DNA of 64,000 bases from Juglans regia (taxonomy: Eukaryota; Streptophyta; Magnoliopsida; Fagales; Juglandaceae). The stretch lies in NCBI RefSeq assembly GCF_001411555.2, contig NC_049906.1, positions 996,781 through 1,060,780 of the forward strand, given 5' to 3'. Below, piece after piece: positions 47,996 to 59,976 of the stretch (position 1 is its first letter; each line of letters opens with the position of its first letter). Position numbers and translations under genes: made by a program. Below the pieces are notes generated by a model. The model made no database searches, had not been told where the DNA came from, and worked only from the letters and a program-made list of their open reading frames with translations.

Positions 47996-48195
47996 CCCGT
48001 TTGATTGAATAGTAAGAGTGTTTCATCTCATCTTATTATTATAATTTTTTTAAATTTTCACATAAAATATAATAAATAATTCAACTTTTTCAAATCTCAA
48101 AATAATAATAATATTAAAAAATAATATTATAATAATATTTTATTCAACTTTTATCTAAAATCATCTCATCTCATCTCACTATCCAAACCGCAACT
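47996..48195. mobile_element. GATGAGAT-family element in laccase B intron 5
   Basis: It runs from 'ccccgtttgattgaatagt...tttcatctcatctta' to 'aaatcatctcatctcatctcactatccaaaccg'. Laccase A lacks it. Confidence 0.8.
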
Positions 48196-48759
48196 TATTC
48201 TACTTGTTAGCATTCACATGACTGACTTGTAAATTTAATTTTTCTTTTGGAACTAATATAGTTTTAAAACCTGTACTATATAGGGACTTGCCGGGTGTGT
48301 TCAAGAAAGATTTCCCGGATAAGCCGCTATATGTTTTTAATTACACGGGAGAAGTAGCTGATAACACATTATATCCGGTACAAGGGACAAATGTAACGAT
48401 GATAAATTACGGGGCATCGGTGGAAATGGTGTTCCAAGGGACAAGTGTTCAGTTTGGAGAGTTTCATCCAATGCATCTTCATGGTTATAGCTTCTATTGG
48501 GTTGGGACAGGTTATGGCAATTACGATGAGACCACTTCGCCAAAAACATACAATTTGAAGGATCCGCCGGAAGTTAACACCGTTGGTCTTCCTAGGAATG
48601 GATGGGTTGCAATTCGATTCGTAGCCAATAATCCAGGTACACACTCTTATCTCTCTAGGACAAGGCCATCCCGATCTTCATTTCACTTGAAACGGATAAT
48701 ACTATATTTAGTTTAAAATATTGAGTGGCTGGTAATTAATTTCATCTATCAACAGATAA

Positions 48760-48893
48760 TACTAGGAATTTCCTGTTAAAATGACTATTTTCTGTAAAAA
48801 TGATCATTTACTGTTAAAATGAGTCTGTTTTTATCGTAAATAATCATTCTCATAGCAAATAATCCGTCACAAATGTTCATTTTTCTTATAGTG
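48760..48893. mobile_element. CACTA-type MITE, diverged, in laccase B intron 6
   Basis: The right end TTTTTCTTATAGTG and interior 'aaatgagtctgtttttatcgtaaataatcat' match the family at 5762-5899; the left end (TACTAGGAA) is eroded. Confidence 0.65.
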
Positions 48894-49127
48894 AAAAATA
48901 ATATGTCTTCGACTTTCGTGGTCTTAATTTTGTTTTTACTTTTGTTTAGATGAGTTTGGCTGATCTCTTACAAGTATAGGTGATGTTTTTCAGGAGTTTG
49001 GTTTTTGCATTGTCATTTGGAAAGGCATGCGTCTTGGGGTATGAGCACGGTCATCATTGTGAAGAATGGACCGACCAAGGCAACAAGTATTCGACCACCC
49101 CCACCAAATTTGCCTACTTGTTCTTAG

Positions 49128-50404
49128 TTTTTTGAAATTCAATATCTCACGGGGATCAATGCATGCATATATAGAACGTGATATAGTTTGATATTTCATG
49201 AATAAGATCGGGATGAAGGGAAAATCCCGGTCGTTTCGACCATTAAGAATATTTTTAAGATAATGGTCCAAGCAGTAGCTAGTCGGTCATGATTCTCTCG
49301 GTTGTATGAATAATATAAACAATGTGAGCTTTTTTTTTTTTTTTTTTCTCCCTGTACAAATAATATCTTCATCCATCCAGATCACTAGCTGGTGAGAACT
49401 ACTTGATCATTTTCATACCGGTTTACTGACATATGTTGTTTTTTACATTTCATGTTTCAATTAATTACACGTACGTCAGTCGACATAGATCATTTTCGTT
49501 TTTGTTTAGAGAAGTGTTACGGCCACAAAAAATTTTCACAAAAGTAAATTTAGAAATTGAAATGACTCCATATGATTAGTTACATCTACTTTATAATTAA
49601 AGTAATTTTATAATCTAATTTACCATATTAAATCACTCCAATTTATAAGTTTGTTTTAGTAAAATTCTTTATAGTTAAAATATTTCTCTTTTATTTATAT
49701 ATTGGTCAATGTCTTTAATTTAAGTCCTTATCATTTCCAAAAATTAAAGGGCCGGTGTATATATCACAAGAGTTACTTTACATAGTTTAGTTATCTTTAC
49801 ATACGATTCTCTCTCTCTCTCTCTCTTTTCTGTTGAATAAACACACTTTGTATCTCCAAGTAATAATCTGGAGTTCTCTCATATTTGCACTCTAATTAAT
49901 CAGAATTGAGACATCATCTACCTCTAAATTACTAAAAATTAATAGTTTACACCTTCATTTAATTATAAATATAATTAAGATAGATTAAAAAAAAAAATTT
50001 TACTACTCATTATCTTTACACACTATACACCATATTTATTTTTATTTTTTAATTTTTTTTAGTTTTATTTTTTAAAAATTAATTGAATTATTCTACTTAT
50101 TATCTATACATCATATATTTAATAAAAAAATAAAGATTATTTATAGTTTGTAGCACGTGATTTTTTTCTAAATATAAAAGCGTGTTGCTATAGTCACCGA
50201 AATAGTATCCCGAAAGATGTCTCGAAAAATGCATTTCAGTTTTTTATTTCTTATTTTTTATTTTTTTCATATATTTTTTTTAATTATTATAAATATTTTT
50301 TAAAAAAATAAAAAAAATTTATAACATCTTTAAAATATTCACTTAATCATTAAATTAAAAAAAAAAAAAAAACTTTTGAGAAATGTTCGGGACCCATTTT
50401 TTAA
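49128..50404. other. Laccase B 3' flank and non-coding DNA
   Basis: A T-run lies at 49330-49347 and a (CT)n tract at about 49808-49827. A foldback-like AT-rich segment occupies 49510-49690. No gene is seen. Confidence 0.45.
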
Positions 50405-50572
50405 AGAGAAATGATACTTACAGTTATGAGTGTGTAAGTATTGTACAGTTGTTCTAAAAAAAATATATAAAATTCATATAAAAAAATTAATTTTTTAATA
50501 ATAAATTTTATTTTTTTCAAAATAATTATATAATATTTAAACATTAATAACTGTACGTTGCATTACACTTTT
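50405..50572. mobile_element. Foldback MITE (family 'gactgtacg'), third copy
   Basis: 'agagaaatgatacttacagttatgagtgtgtaagtattgtacagttg' pairs with 'aataattatataatatttaaacattaataactgtacgttgcattaca'. Confidence 0.6.
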
Positions 50573-52507
50573 CGAAATCCCAAGCATTTCTCAACATAAA
50601 ATAAATACAAACGTTCAGAGGGTGCAGCATTTTTCTTTAAAAAGTTGTCTTTACACGATGCGCGTGACACTTTATTTTACTTTTTCCCTTCACCTCCATC
50701 GCTTTACTGAATCCAACCAACCAATTATTGACAGTATGGCCAGAGCTTGTATGATGTCAAATCCCAATAATGGAGTGCGTAATTGCATCGAGACAAGTTT
50801 CAGACAAATGAATGCAAAGTTTTTAAATTTTTTTAAATTATTTACACAAAAGTATATTTTATTAAAAAAAAAATGATTTTTTTTTTTTAAATTTTTTACG
50901 CTATATTCTTTAAGCGGTGGGTGTAGTACGAGAATGGCTCTACCGATCAATTGGTCTTTTTTATTTATTTTTATTTTTTATATTTTTAAATATTTAAAAA
51001 AATTCATAATATTATTAAAAAATATTTTCTTAATTATTAAATAAAAAAATTTAAAAAAAAATTATCTAAATCATATATCAGAGTAGCTTTTCTCATATTC
51101 TTTCTCATCGTCTTCGCTTTAAGCAAAAGTAAAAAAAAGCCTTGAAATCCTCTAAAGTTATAATATTTGATTGCAAGACTCAGTTGAGTTCAGCTAAACT
51201 TAATCTAATTTTAAGCCGAGTCTAACATATAAATACTAACTTTTAAATTATTAAACTCATTTCAACTCAAAACCTCCTTACACGTAGGATCCACAACTTT
51301 TTTCAACTTAATACATTTTTATAACTGGGATCTACAACTTTTTTTAACTTCTCATAAAAAGTACTAAACTCATCTTAATATCCAAACACACTTTAAACTC
51401 AGTTTAAATAAGCTCTACATAACTTCCTTCACTACTCAACTCACTATTATTCATAAAAAATTAAACTTAGCTGAGATCAGATCAACATCCAAACGCATCC
51501 TAAGTTTCCAATCCATGTGGCCGTGTAGAACTTCTTTTAGAAGAGTTAGAAATCTTAAAAAAAAAAAAAAAAATCCCGCCTAGGTTTTAACGAAGAAAGT
51601 TTTACAATCCAATATGTTAAGTATACTAATTTATATTTAAATTTATTTTTATAAGATTTTTTTCTTGACTGAACATGTATTTTTCTTTAACTTTTACTTT
51701 ATAATTGCTAAAGATTATACAAGCTAGCTAGCATTGAACAGCCGCGTCAAAATATATAGCATCCCGCGTGCACCTCCGAAGACATTAATATACATAGCTA
51801 TTGCACAAAAGCTATGGATTACACAAGATAATAGCTAAAGTAGTGTGTTGCAGATGAGAAAAGTAGTCATGTAATGATATTGACAGCCTTTGTTTTTCTC
51901 CTTAGCTAGCTAGATCTGTACGTATGATAGAATTATATATATGCATGGTATAATACACTTGGGTAAAGGAACATTATTATCGTGGCCTCATGGGAAACCA
52001 CGATAATTAATGTTTCTTTAATTTACATGAGCATCATCATCATAATTAAGTGCATGATATCCAATGCACGCCGGCCTCAAGCATGCATGCAGATTTTAAC
52101 AACAATGGGATAAAATGGCCGTACTCTCACATCAATATCTAACCCTTGTATGTCCACCTTCCGGTCCTCCGGGTGCAGTAGGTAAGAGCTAGTCCTCTTA
52201 ATAATATCACCTAAATATGCGTTAGGTCAATGTTTTTAATGATATGGCGCGCCATATATGTAAGTCATGTATATAATATATATCACCTAACTCATGAGAG
52301 GTCCCCCCAAACAAAAAAGAAAAAGACAAATGTAAGGGTGAAACGATTCACATATATCATATACAACAAGTTTTCAAAAGTGGGCAGTTGCACTAGCTAG
52401 CTAGCTACCCTTCTTTGGCTGCTCTTCACTCTCTTCTCTAGCTACTCATTCTTGAAGAGTGGCCAGACATCATTTTCACAATAGAATTGGAAGGGAGAGA
52501 TATTCAA
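50573..52507. other. Non-coding stretch
   Basis: AT-rich DNA with poly-A runs; 51190-51500 holds CTCA/ACTTA-rich degenerate repeats. No gene is recognised. Confidence 0.45.
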
Positions 52508-52646
52508 TATTACAAGAAAATTATTTTTTTACTGTCAGTTATTTTGGTATAAAATAATTATTTCTTATTAAAATGAGTCTATTCTAGTTATACACAATCA
52601 TTTTTATCGTAAATAATTTGTCATAAATACTCATTTTTTTATAGTA
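52508..52646. mobile_element. CACTA-type MITE, diverged fourth copy
   Basis: The ends are TATTACAAGAAAA and TTTTTTTATAGTA, and the interior 'aaatgagtctattctagtta' matches the family. Confidence 0.65.
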
Positions 52647-53689
52647 ATTATACCCATTTTCTAAGCTTTAAGATCGACTACTGTTGATCTTGGTATATAT
52701 ATTGGCCAACCTGGTGATCTGTACAATAATAGTTCCAAAGGCCGGTATATATACAAAGTAAGATGAAATAATAGTAAAATTAATAAATAATGAATAGGGG
52801 TTCATATAATATAGAGAGGCAAAGCGTGTGCTTAGAAAAAATGCTTCGTTGGAAAAAGAAATATCACATGAGTTGGAAAAAAAATTAAAAAGAAGCACCA
52901 AATTACCATTAGGAAAAACTTCAACGGCCAGTAATTTGACACCATCTCAAAAAGATATTATGACTATTTGGAACAATATTATTCGATCCATCTAAAATAT
53001 TGTCAATTCGATGGACATGAATATTATCAAAGGTGGGAAGAAGATCATGACACTTTGAGAGTATTTTTTATTTTTTTTTTCTTCAAATTGGTGGTCAACT
53101 AGGTCAAGATCAAAGTCAACAGGGACGTGGTGGCTAACTAAATACAGGTGACTGGCCGACAGATGAGGTGGATGGGTTGGGTCAGGAGTGGTACGGGCTT
53201 AATATACGAGCAACACTCGAAGAGTCATATGGCAGCTTGAGTATTTTGAAAATATAAGTATACGCAGAACGAAATGCAACTGTCAAGTGGAATATTAGAA
53301 CCGACATAGCAATTGTGGTGAACTGTCAAGAAAACAGCAAGTAAACACAAATGGCTTCTACAAAAAGGTTTGGATCATCATATCGGGCTATCACATTGGA
53401 TCATCATATCGGGCTATCACAAGAATACACCAGGCTCCACACTCAACATATATAGTCGCATATGGACTTAATTCATTAATTTGAAAAGTGAGAATTTTAT
53501 ATGTGTTTACGTTTGTGTGTGAAAGTGGTAACATATTATTTAAAAAGATATTTAAAAAACAAAATCTCAAGTTTTTCAATAAAAAAAATATATATAAATG
53601 GGCCAACCATTTATTATCATTACACATTGAATTTTAGAGTTTTTTGTTATACAATTTCCTACATGGTATGATATCAGATCAGGACACCA
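52647..53689. other. Non-coding stretch with a 26-base direct repeat
   Basis: 'ggatcatcatatcgggctatcac' is repeated in tandem at about 53371-53421. Nothing else is supported. Confidence 0.45.
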
Positions 53690-54247
53690 TCATGGACCCA
53701 TGGTGCCTGATCTAGATAAAGATTCATTATGATTTTTTTGGGTGGATTTGCACTGTTTTGTTACTCGGGAAGCACCATATAGAAAGTTCGCTTAACATTC
53801 CACTCGAGCGAAGCTTAGACAGAAAGCTCACTCGACAGTGGGCTCAAGTGAAGCCTAGGCAGAGAATTTGCTTGATAGGTGCTCGAGCAAACACCAGACA
53901 GAGAGTTAACTCAAGGCTCGCTGGACATACAACTAGAGTGAACATACGAAAAATTTCACCACCTTAGGGTTTTTTCACTACATTGAATGAGGCATATAAA
54001 TATAAAATGTTGAAACGTGAGTAACAGGCATTTTTTCAGCAAAGAGAAAGTGAGGTGATAGAGAAAGTGGGAGAGCTTGAGTGAGTGAAAATCTAGTAAT
54101 TTTCATAACGCACTTCAACATTCTTCTGGATAAAGTTCCATGCAGCTTTGTGGACGTAGAAAAATTGCCGAACTGCATAAATCTTGTGTTATGTGTTTGT
54201 TATTCTCTATTTTGCTTTACTAGTCTCGCATTATTGTTTCCCAAACA
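53690..54247 (+). repeat. Probable 5' LTR of a copia element
   Basis: It ends ...CCAAACA at 54247, two bases before a primer-binding site TGGTATCAAAAC (54250-54261), close to the initiator-Met-tRNA complement. A TATA-like 'gcatataaatataa' lies near 53991. The left boundary is not resolved. Confidence 0.45.
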
Positions 54248-54287
54248 ACTGGTATCAAAACTTTAGCCTCCGGATTAAGTAAGAAAG

Positions 54288-55685
54288 ATGACTGGAGCAA
54301 CACTGAAGCTGCCGGGAATAGAGAAGTTTGACGGTACATATTATAGATGCTGGAGAATGCAGATTGAGAATTATCTGTACAAGAAAAAACTCTAACTTCC
54401 ACTACTAGGGAGAAGCCTAAAAGCATGGAAGATGCTGATTGAGATCTATTAAATTGATAGGTTATGGGGATTGTTTGGCTGACTCTATCCATATAAGTTG
54501 CACATAATGTTATTAAGGAAAAGATCACAACGGATCTGATGGCGGCATTGTTTAGGATATACTGAAAGCCGTCAGCAAATAACAAGGTGCACTCGATGAA
54601 GAAATTGTTCAATCTGAAAATGTCTGAAAGTACGTATGTTACCCAACATTTGAATGAATTTAATACTATTACAAATCAATTGTCAATTGTCATCTGTTGA
54701 AATTAGATTTGATGATGAGATTAGAGCATTGATTTTGTTGGTATCATTGTCAAATAATTGGGCAGCCATGAGAATAATTGTAGGTAATTATGCTGAAAAT
54801 ATCAAGATATTTAAGATTTAATTCTTGACAAGGAGGTACGCAAGAGAGATTCTTGCGAAACCTCTAGTTCAAGTATTGCCCTAAACATTGATTCTAGGGG
54901 CAAAAGTTATTATAGGAATTATAAGAAGGGTAGATCAAAGTCCAAGAATTGGGGCATAAGCAAGTGAAGATCTGGGTAGCAGATTACTTGTTAAGAAAAT
55001 AGAGAATGACGTGAAAAACGCTACAACTTAGGAATTACCGGAAGCTCTACTTCTTACAGTTCACAACTCTGTTGATGATTGAAGATTCGATTTAGGGGTT
55101 TCCTTTCACACCACGTCACGCATAGAAATTATGCAGAACTATGTTGCTAAAGATTTTGGTAAGGTATACCTAGTCGACAGTGAGGCACTGAGTATAAATA
55201 CTCATGGGAGTAGAAAATGTTGATTTTGTACTCTTGAACAGGAATGTGTGGACCTTGCAAACAGTTAGACACATTTCCTAGTTAAAAAAGAGTCTGATCT
55301 CTGTAGGAAAACTTAATGACTATGATCATTCAATGGTTTTCTCAAAAACCACTTGGAAGGTTACCATAGGAGCAGTGGTGTTGGCTCGTGGTCAGAAGAC
55401 GGGTACTTTGTACATTACAACAGGATCGAGTGACACAATTGCTACCACTACAGCTGAGAATCCAGCATAATTGTGGGATTGTAGACTTGGCCACATGAGT
55501 CGGAAAGGGATGAAGTCACTTCTGTCATAGGGAAAGCTATCAAAATTGAAGTTAGTTAATCCGGTCTCGTGTGAGAGTTGCATTCAGGGCAAGAAGAAAA
55601 AGCTAAGCTTCTTGAAGGGTGGCAGAGCACTGAGATCCAAACATCTAGATCTTGTTCACACTGATTTATAGGGACCTTCCCCAGT
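54288..55685 (+). pseudogene. Ty1-copia gag-pol fragment, decayed and interrupted
   Basis: From ATG 54288 the plus strand reads copia gag (LKLPGIEKFDGTYYRCWRMQ, then a diverged UBN2-type domain with KLFNLKMSE near 54610), a zinc-knuckle remnant near 54960, a protease-region remnant (about 55090), and the GAG-pre-integrase region (LGHMSRKGMKSLL near 55490; CESCIQGKKKKLSFLKGG near 55580). It ends at HTDL then GPSPV, where a hAT end begins. Stops and frameshifts are frequent throughout. It is inactive. Confidence 0.85.
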
Positions 55686-55930
55686 TAGGCCTGTAAACGA
55701 GCCGAGCTCGAGCGAGTCTGGGGTGTGCGAGCTCGGCTCGTTCACTACTCGAGCCGAGCTCGGGCTCGGCACGTTTATCAACCGGACAAATGTTTGCGTC
55801 CGAGCTCGACTCGTGTGGCACTGAATTGAGCTCGAGCTCGGCTCGAGCTCGGTTTTGTCAACGAGCCGAGCCCGAGCTCGACTCGAGCTCGGCTCGCTTA
55901 TTACAGAATTTAAAGATTACAATATTTAAT
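55686..55930. mobile_element. hAT element terminus with CGAGCTCG subterminal array
   Basis: TAGGCCTGTAAACGAGCCGAG follows the copia sequence. Over the next 230 bases CGAGCTCG, GAGCCGAG and related motifs occur more than a dozen times. This is the end nearest the 3' side of the transposase at 57424-59645. The 8 bases before it are TCCCCAGT; I found no second copy downstream within the window. Confidence 0.8.
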
Positions 55931-57423
55931 ATAAAACTGAAATAAATGCATCAGTAAAATAATAAATCAAATACAAATTTACATCATAAAACTTTCAAGA
56001 GTATTATGGCTATGGACCTATGGTACATTAAATTACATTTTTAATTTTTACATCATAATGGAACTAGTGAATAAAAAAATAATTTACAAATTACAACAAT
56101 AAATTATGAAATAAGATACATTATGATAAAAACAATGGGCTATGAAACGAATGAAGTCCTCATTTGTTGGTGAATGGAGCTATAAATCTTGACATTGTTG
56201 CCCTGCAAGCTGCATACACTAATACACTAAAAAAATTGAAGTTATTTTTAATCCCTTGCTCAAGTATTGTTAACTTAATAATACTGTCAAGGGATGTTTG
56301 ACAGAAAATGCAAAACTTAATTTGCTTAAAAAATCAATGACATCTCTAACAAATTAGACAGTACAATTATACAAGCAATCTCATAAACAAATATGTGCAT
56401 TAGGGATTCAGACTCATTGAAATTTGAAATCACCATGACAAAGTCATGGAAGTCAGCAAGATTACCACTGAACAGATCCAAAACAACGACCCAGCAATAG
56501 GCATGACTCATATAAGCCAGACAAGTGAGACAACAAACTGTTAGGTAGACAAGTTGACAACTTCAATAGGTATAGACTAAGCAGTTACCAGCCATTCAGC
56601 CACAGTTACCATAAGAACAATCGAATCTGCCAACTAGCAGGCAACAATATGCAATACTCAATAGACATACACTAATACCACAAACACAAACCAAATAAGT
56701 TATCAAAGAAGTTATAAGTTCAGTAACAACTTGACAACAAGTTACCAAAGATCAGCAAAATAAGCAAGACAACCAAGACAAACAACTGCAGACTGCAGTT
56801 ACCAAAAAAAGTTCACAAGAAGTTACCACAGTCCAACAAAAACAGCTAGAAAAAATCAGCAGAGAACTAACCAAAACAAGTTCACAAATCACAACAAGTT
56901 ACCAAAGTTCAACAAAATCAGCCAGACAATTGCAGACTGCACTAACAAAAATTAATCAAAATCACAATGACAGGAAAATACCAAACTTATACAAAATCTG
57001 GGTTCACCATGACAGAATTCAGCACGTACCCAAATTTTAAGAAAATCACCATGACAACCTGCAGGCTGCACACACTAATAGAATAAAAAATATTAATATA
57101 ATTTTTATTCCCTTGCATCATTACTCAAGTACTTTTAACTTGAAAATATTGTCAAGGGATGTTTGCAATGCAAAATTTAATTTGCCATTTAAAGAAATTT
57201 AGGAAATCTAGATGGTGAGGAATTAGAACTTAGAAATTACCTGAATTGTTATGATTCATATCATCCCAAACAAAATCAGATAGAACGAAACTGTCCAAAT
57301 ATCAGATGTGTTCTAATCATATAGATTAAACAATACAAACAAGATAAAACCAGAAAGCTACCCAAATGTTCCATAGATTAAACATGATAAAAAAACAGAA
57401 TCTGAGTTTGTATGAGCCTATGG
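55931..57423. other. hAT element 3' non-coding region
   Basis: No gene is seen. 56690-57060 holds loosely repeated 'aacaagttaccaaag..caacaaaa..cag' units. A related pair, 'cttgcatcattactcaagta' near 57113 and 'cttgctcaagtattgtt' near 56253, suggests an older internal duplication. Confidence 0.5.
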
Positions 57424-59645
57424 CTATGGCAAGAGAATCTGAGTTTCTGATGGAACATCCTTCTATTGACAAGAAAAAAAAAAAAAGCATTAGTACTTTT
57501 GTAAATAAATTAATAGGCTGCAGAATAAAATAGTAAAAAAGCAACATGCAGTTAAAATAAATAGATTACACTTACAGAATTTGTTGATGATCTTTTAAGC
57601 CCATATAATGCTCTAACCCAATCTGACCCACATAACAACATCTGGACAGTTTCAGTTGACAATGAAGCTCGATGAGGATCAATGACTCTGCCTCCTGTGC
57701 TGAATGTCGATTCTGAGCTAACTGTGGTAATTGGTGTAGCCAATATATCTCGGGCCAATTTGGACAAAGTTCGAAACTTAAGACTATTTGCTTTCCACCA
57801 TTCCAAGGCATCGAAACTTGCATCTGAACCCTCTTCACAGATATATATACTCTCCTCTAAATAATTGTCCAGTTCTGATTTACTAGGTTGCACGGTATCA
57901 ACACTTCTAACAAAAGATTTAAATAATGACTGGCCACTCTGCATGTTTCTCCCAATACTTGAGGAACAACTGGATACGTTTATTCGAGCATTTTCCTGCT
58001 CTCTTTGTGCCTCAAGAGTTGAATTGTATTCATGAACATACTCATCATATAACTCATGCAACACTTGAGAGACATAATCAATATTCTTAGAAGCGTCAGA
58101 GTCTTGATAAATTAAAGGAAAACAGAATTGGATCAGGACCATTTTGAATCTAGGGTCTAACACCGCAGCGATTGCCATCAATAGATTACACTCCCCCCAA
58201 TATTTGTCAAACTTAGCAGTCATTTTCCTTACTATTGATTTCATGTATTCATTCTCATCTCTACTCTTCTTACCTAAGATGTCCTTCATTCTCCATACTT
58301 CAGAAAGGAATAAGTTTGCTGTTGGGTAATCACTTCCGGATACAATATTGGTTACTTCATTGAAAATAGCAAGTAGTTGACAAATATTTTCAACTTGCCC
58401 CCACTCTTCAACTGTTGGAACCCATTCAAAACTGCTATCTCTATCACCATATCTAGGAAAAACTTCTTTGAACTGAATTGCAGCATCCAACATTAAATAT
58501 GTGCTGTTCCATCTTGTAGGCACATCTAAAATCAGTTTCTTTGAGGGCAATTGCAACTGTTTTGCAATTTCACTAAACTGTTTTAGCCTACTCTCTGATG
58601 CTACCAGATATTTTATTCCATCTCTCACACAATCAACAATCTCCCTAATCTCCCCAAGTCCATACTGCACAAGTAAATTAGTTATATGCGCACAACAACG
58701 TACATGAAACAATTTCCCTCCTACAGACAATGTTTTCTTCAATCTAAAATTATCCTTCAAGATCCTAATGGCAACATCATTAGAACTTGCATTGTCAACT
58801 GTAATTGAACTAATTTTATTCTCAATTCCCCAACCTTGGAAACACTTTTCTAAAGCATCAGCAATAAGAAGGCCAGTATGTGGAGGTGGCACATTACAAA
58901 AGTTCAAAACACGCCTCTGAAGATGCCAATCAGTATCTATAAAATGACATGTCACTACCATATATGAAAGTTTTTGACAAGAAGTCCACATGTCAGTTGT
59001 GATATGGACTTTGTTAACAGGTTTAAGCAAAACCTTTAACTTTGTCTTTTCAGTCTCATAAGTTATCATGCATTCCTTCTTTGCAGCAGCCCGAGACATT
59101 TTTTCCCAATATGGAGTGTTTGCACTCATGAACTTATTAAATACCACATGCTCCATTAAAGAAAATGGATACTCATGGTAAAGTATCATATGAGAGGCAA
59201 GCTCTCGGACCCTACTACGATCATAGGTAAAGTTTGAGACAGTGAAGCCACCATCTTTCTCCTTAGACTCAACTGCTAAGACTTTCTGTTTTTTCTTAGA
59301 CCCCATATATGGCAAACAAGTTAGCAAGTGTCTACGTAGTGTAGTCGTAGAACTTGATCGAGATGCTTTAAACAAAGATTTACACCACTTACATTGAGGT
59401 TGTTTAGTCCCATCTCGTTCAAGTTCGACAAAATCATTCCATACATTGGAAGTCCTCTTCCTCTTTTTCCTTTCATTAGCTACTGTTTGAACTTCTGTTT
59501 GGCCCTCAGTAGAGACAGTATTGGGGGCATCAGTATTTGCAGTGTCTCCACCATCATCAGATATGGGGTCTACATGGCTAATCCCAATAGAGTTTTCATT
59601 TTCATATTCCTCCACCGGATCAACCAAATTCACATGATCATCCAT
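57424..59645 (-). CDS. hAT-family transposase (BED zinc finger, RICESLEEPER-like), intact
   Basis: The open frame from ATG 59643-59645 is uninterrupted. A GTAAGT donor at 57575 and an AG acceptor before 57462 suggest exons 57576-59645 and 57424-57462, giving 702 residues; unspliced it would be 697. Order: an acidic N-terminus, a basic RKKRKR stretch, a BED zinc finger (CKWCKSLFKAS...LRRHLLTC, about residues 84-110), the RNase-H-fold catalytic region (ITTDMWTS; TVDNASSNDVA; HVRCCAHITNLLVQ; DVPTRWNSTYLML) and the C-terminal hAT dimerisation domain (ALEWWKANSLKFRTLSKLARD, then PITTVSSESTFSTGGRV). hAT transposases cut and paste their own elements. Some plant copies are domesticated host genes, but the transposon end 1.7 kb away favours a resident transposon. 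Confidence 0.92.
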
Positions 59646-59970
59646 TTGCTAGGATCTAATATTTTTAAAACACAAAACCATAAACATAAAATAAGCATAC
59701 AAACATTGACCATAAGCAATGACACTAAAATATGCTAAAGTTAAAAATAACCTTGTCTTGATGGCTTAAGGTGCCTCCAGAAGCAAGGACACTAAAATAT
59801 GCTAAAGTCAAAAACATTTCACTCCAACAGTTTTATCTTGGCAGCCTTGCCTTGATGGCTCAATGTGCCTCCAAAAGGCAAAGCTGATATAATCAACCAA
59901 AACATGTTAAGAGTCAAACAATTTTGACTCGAACAGATTTAGTGGACTCTTGCCTTGGTGGCTCGATGTG
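59646..59970. repeat. Short repeated block upstream of the transposase
   Basis: A unit like 'cttgccttgatggctcaatgtgcctccaaaa' occurs three times (about 59754-59790, 59846-59882, 59948-59980). No gene is seen. Confidence 0.6.
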
Positions 59971-59976
59971 CCTCCA

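Larger units (their letters stand above)
45626..49127 (+). pseudogene. Laccase B, complete exon set with a one-base insertion in exon 1
   Basis: Exons: 45626-45731, 45935-46086, 46325-46569, 46726-46851, 47216-47810, 48284-48636, 48994-49127. Lengths equal those of laccase A except exon 5 (six bases longer) and exon 1 (one base longer). The extra T lies in the TTTT run at 45658-45661 inside the signal-peptide coding region. From the ATG the frame therefore leaves the laccase frame, and no other in-frame ATG follows the nearest upstream stop (TGA at 45594). Exons 2-7 are fully open and keep all copper motifs: HWHG across the exon 2/3 junction, HAHSDW, HPMHLHG and [12 protein letters not shown]. 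Either a very young pseudogene or a base error in a T run. If the T is an error, it is a normal secreted laccase of 569 residues. Confidence 0.85.
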
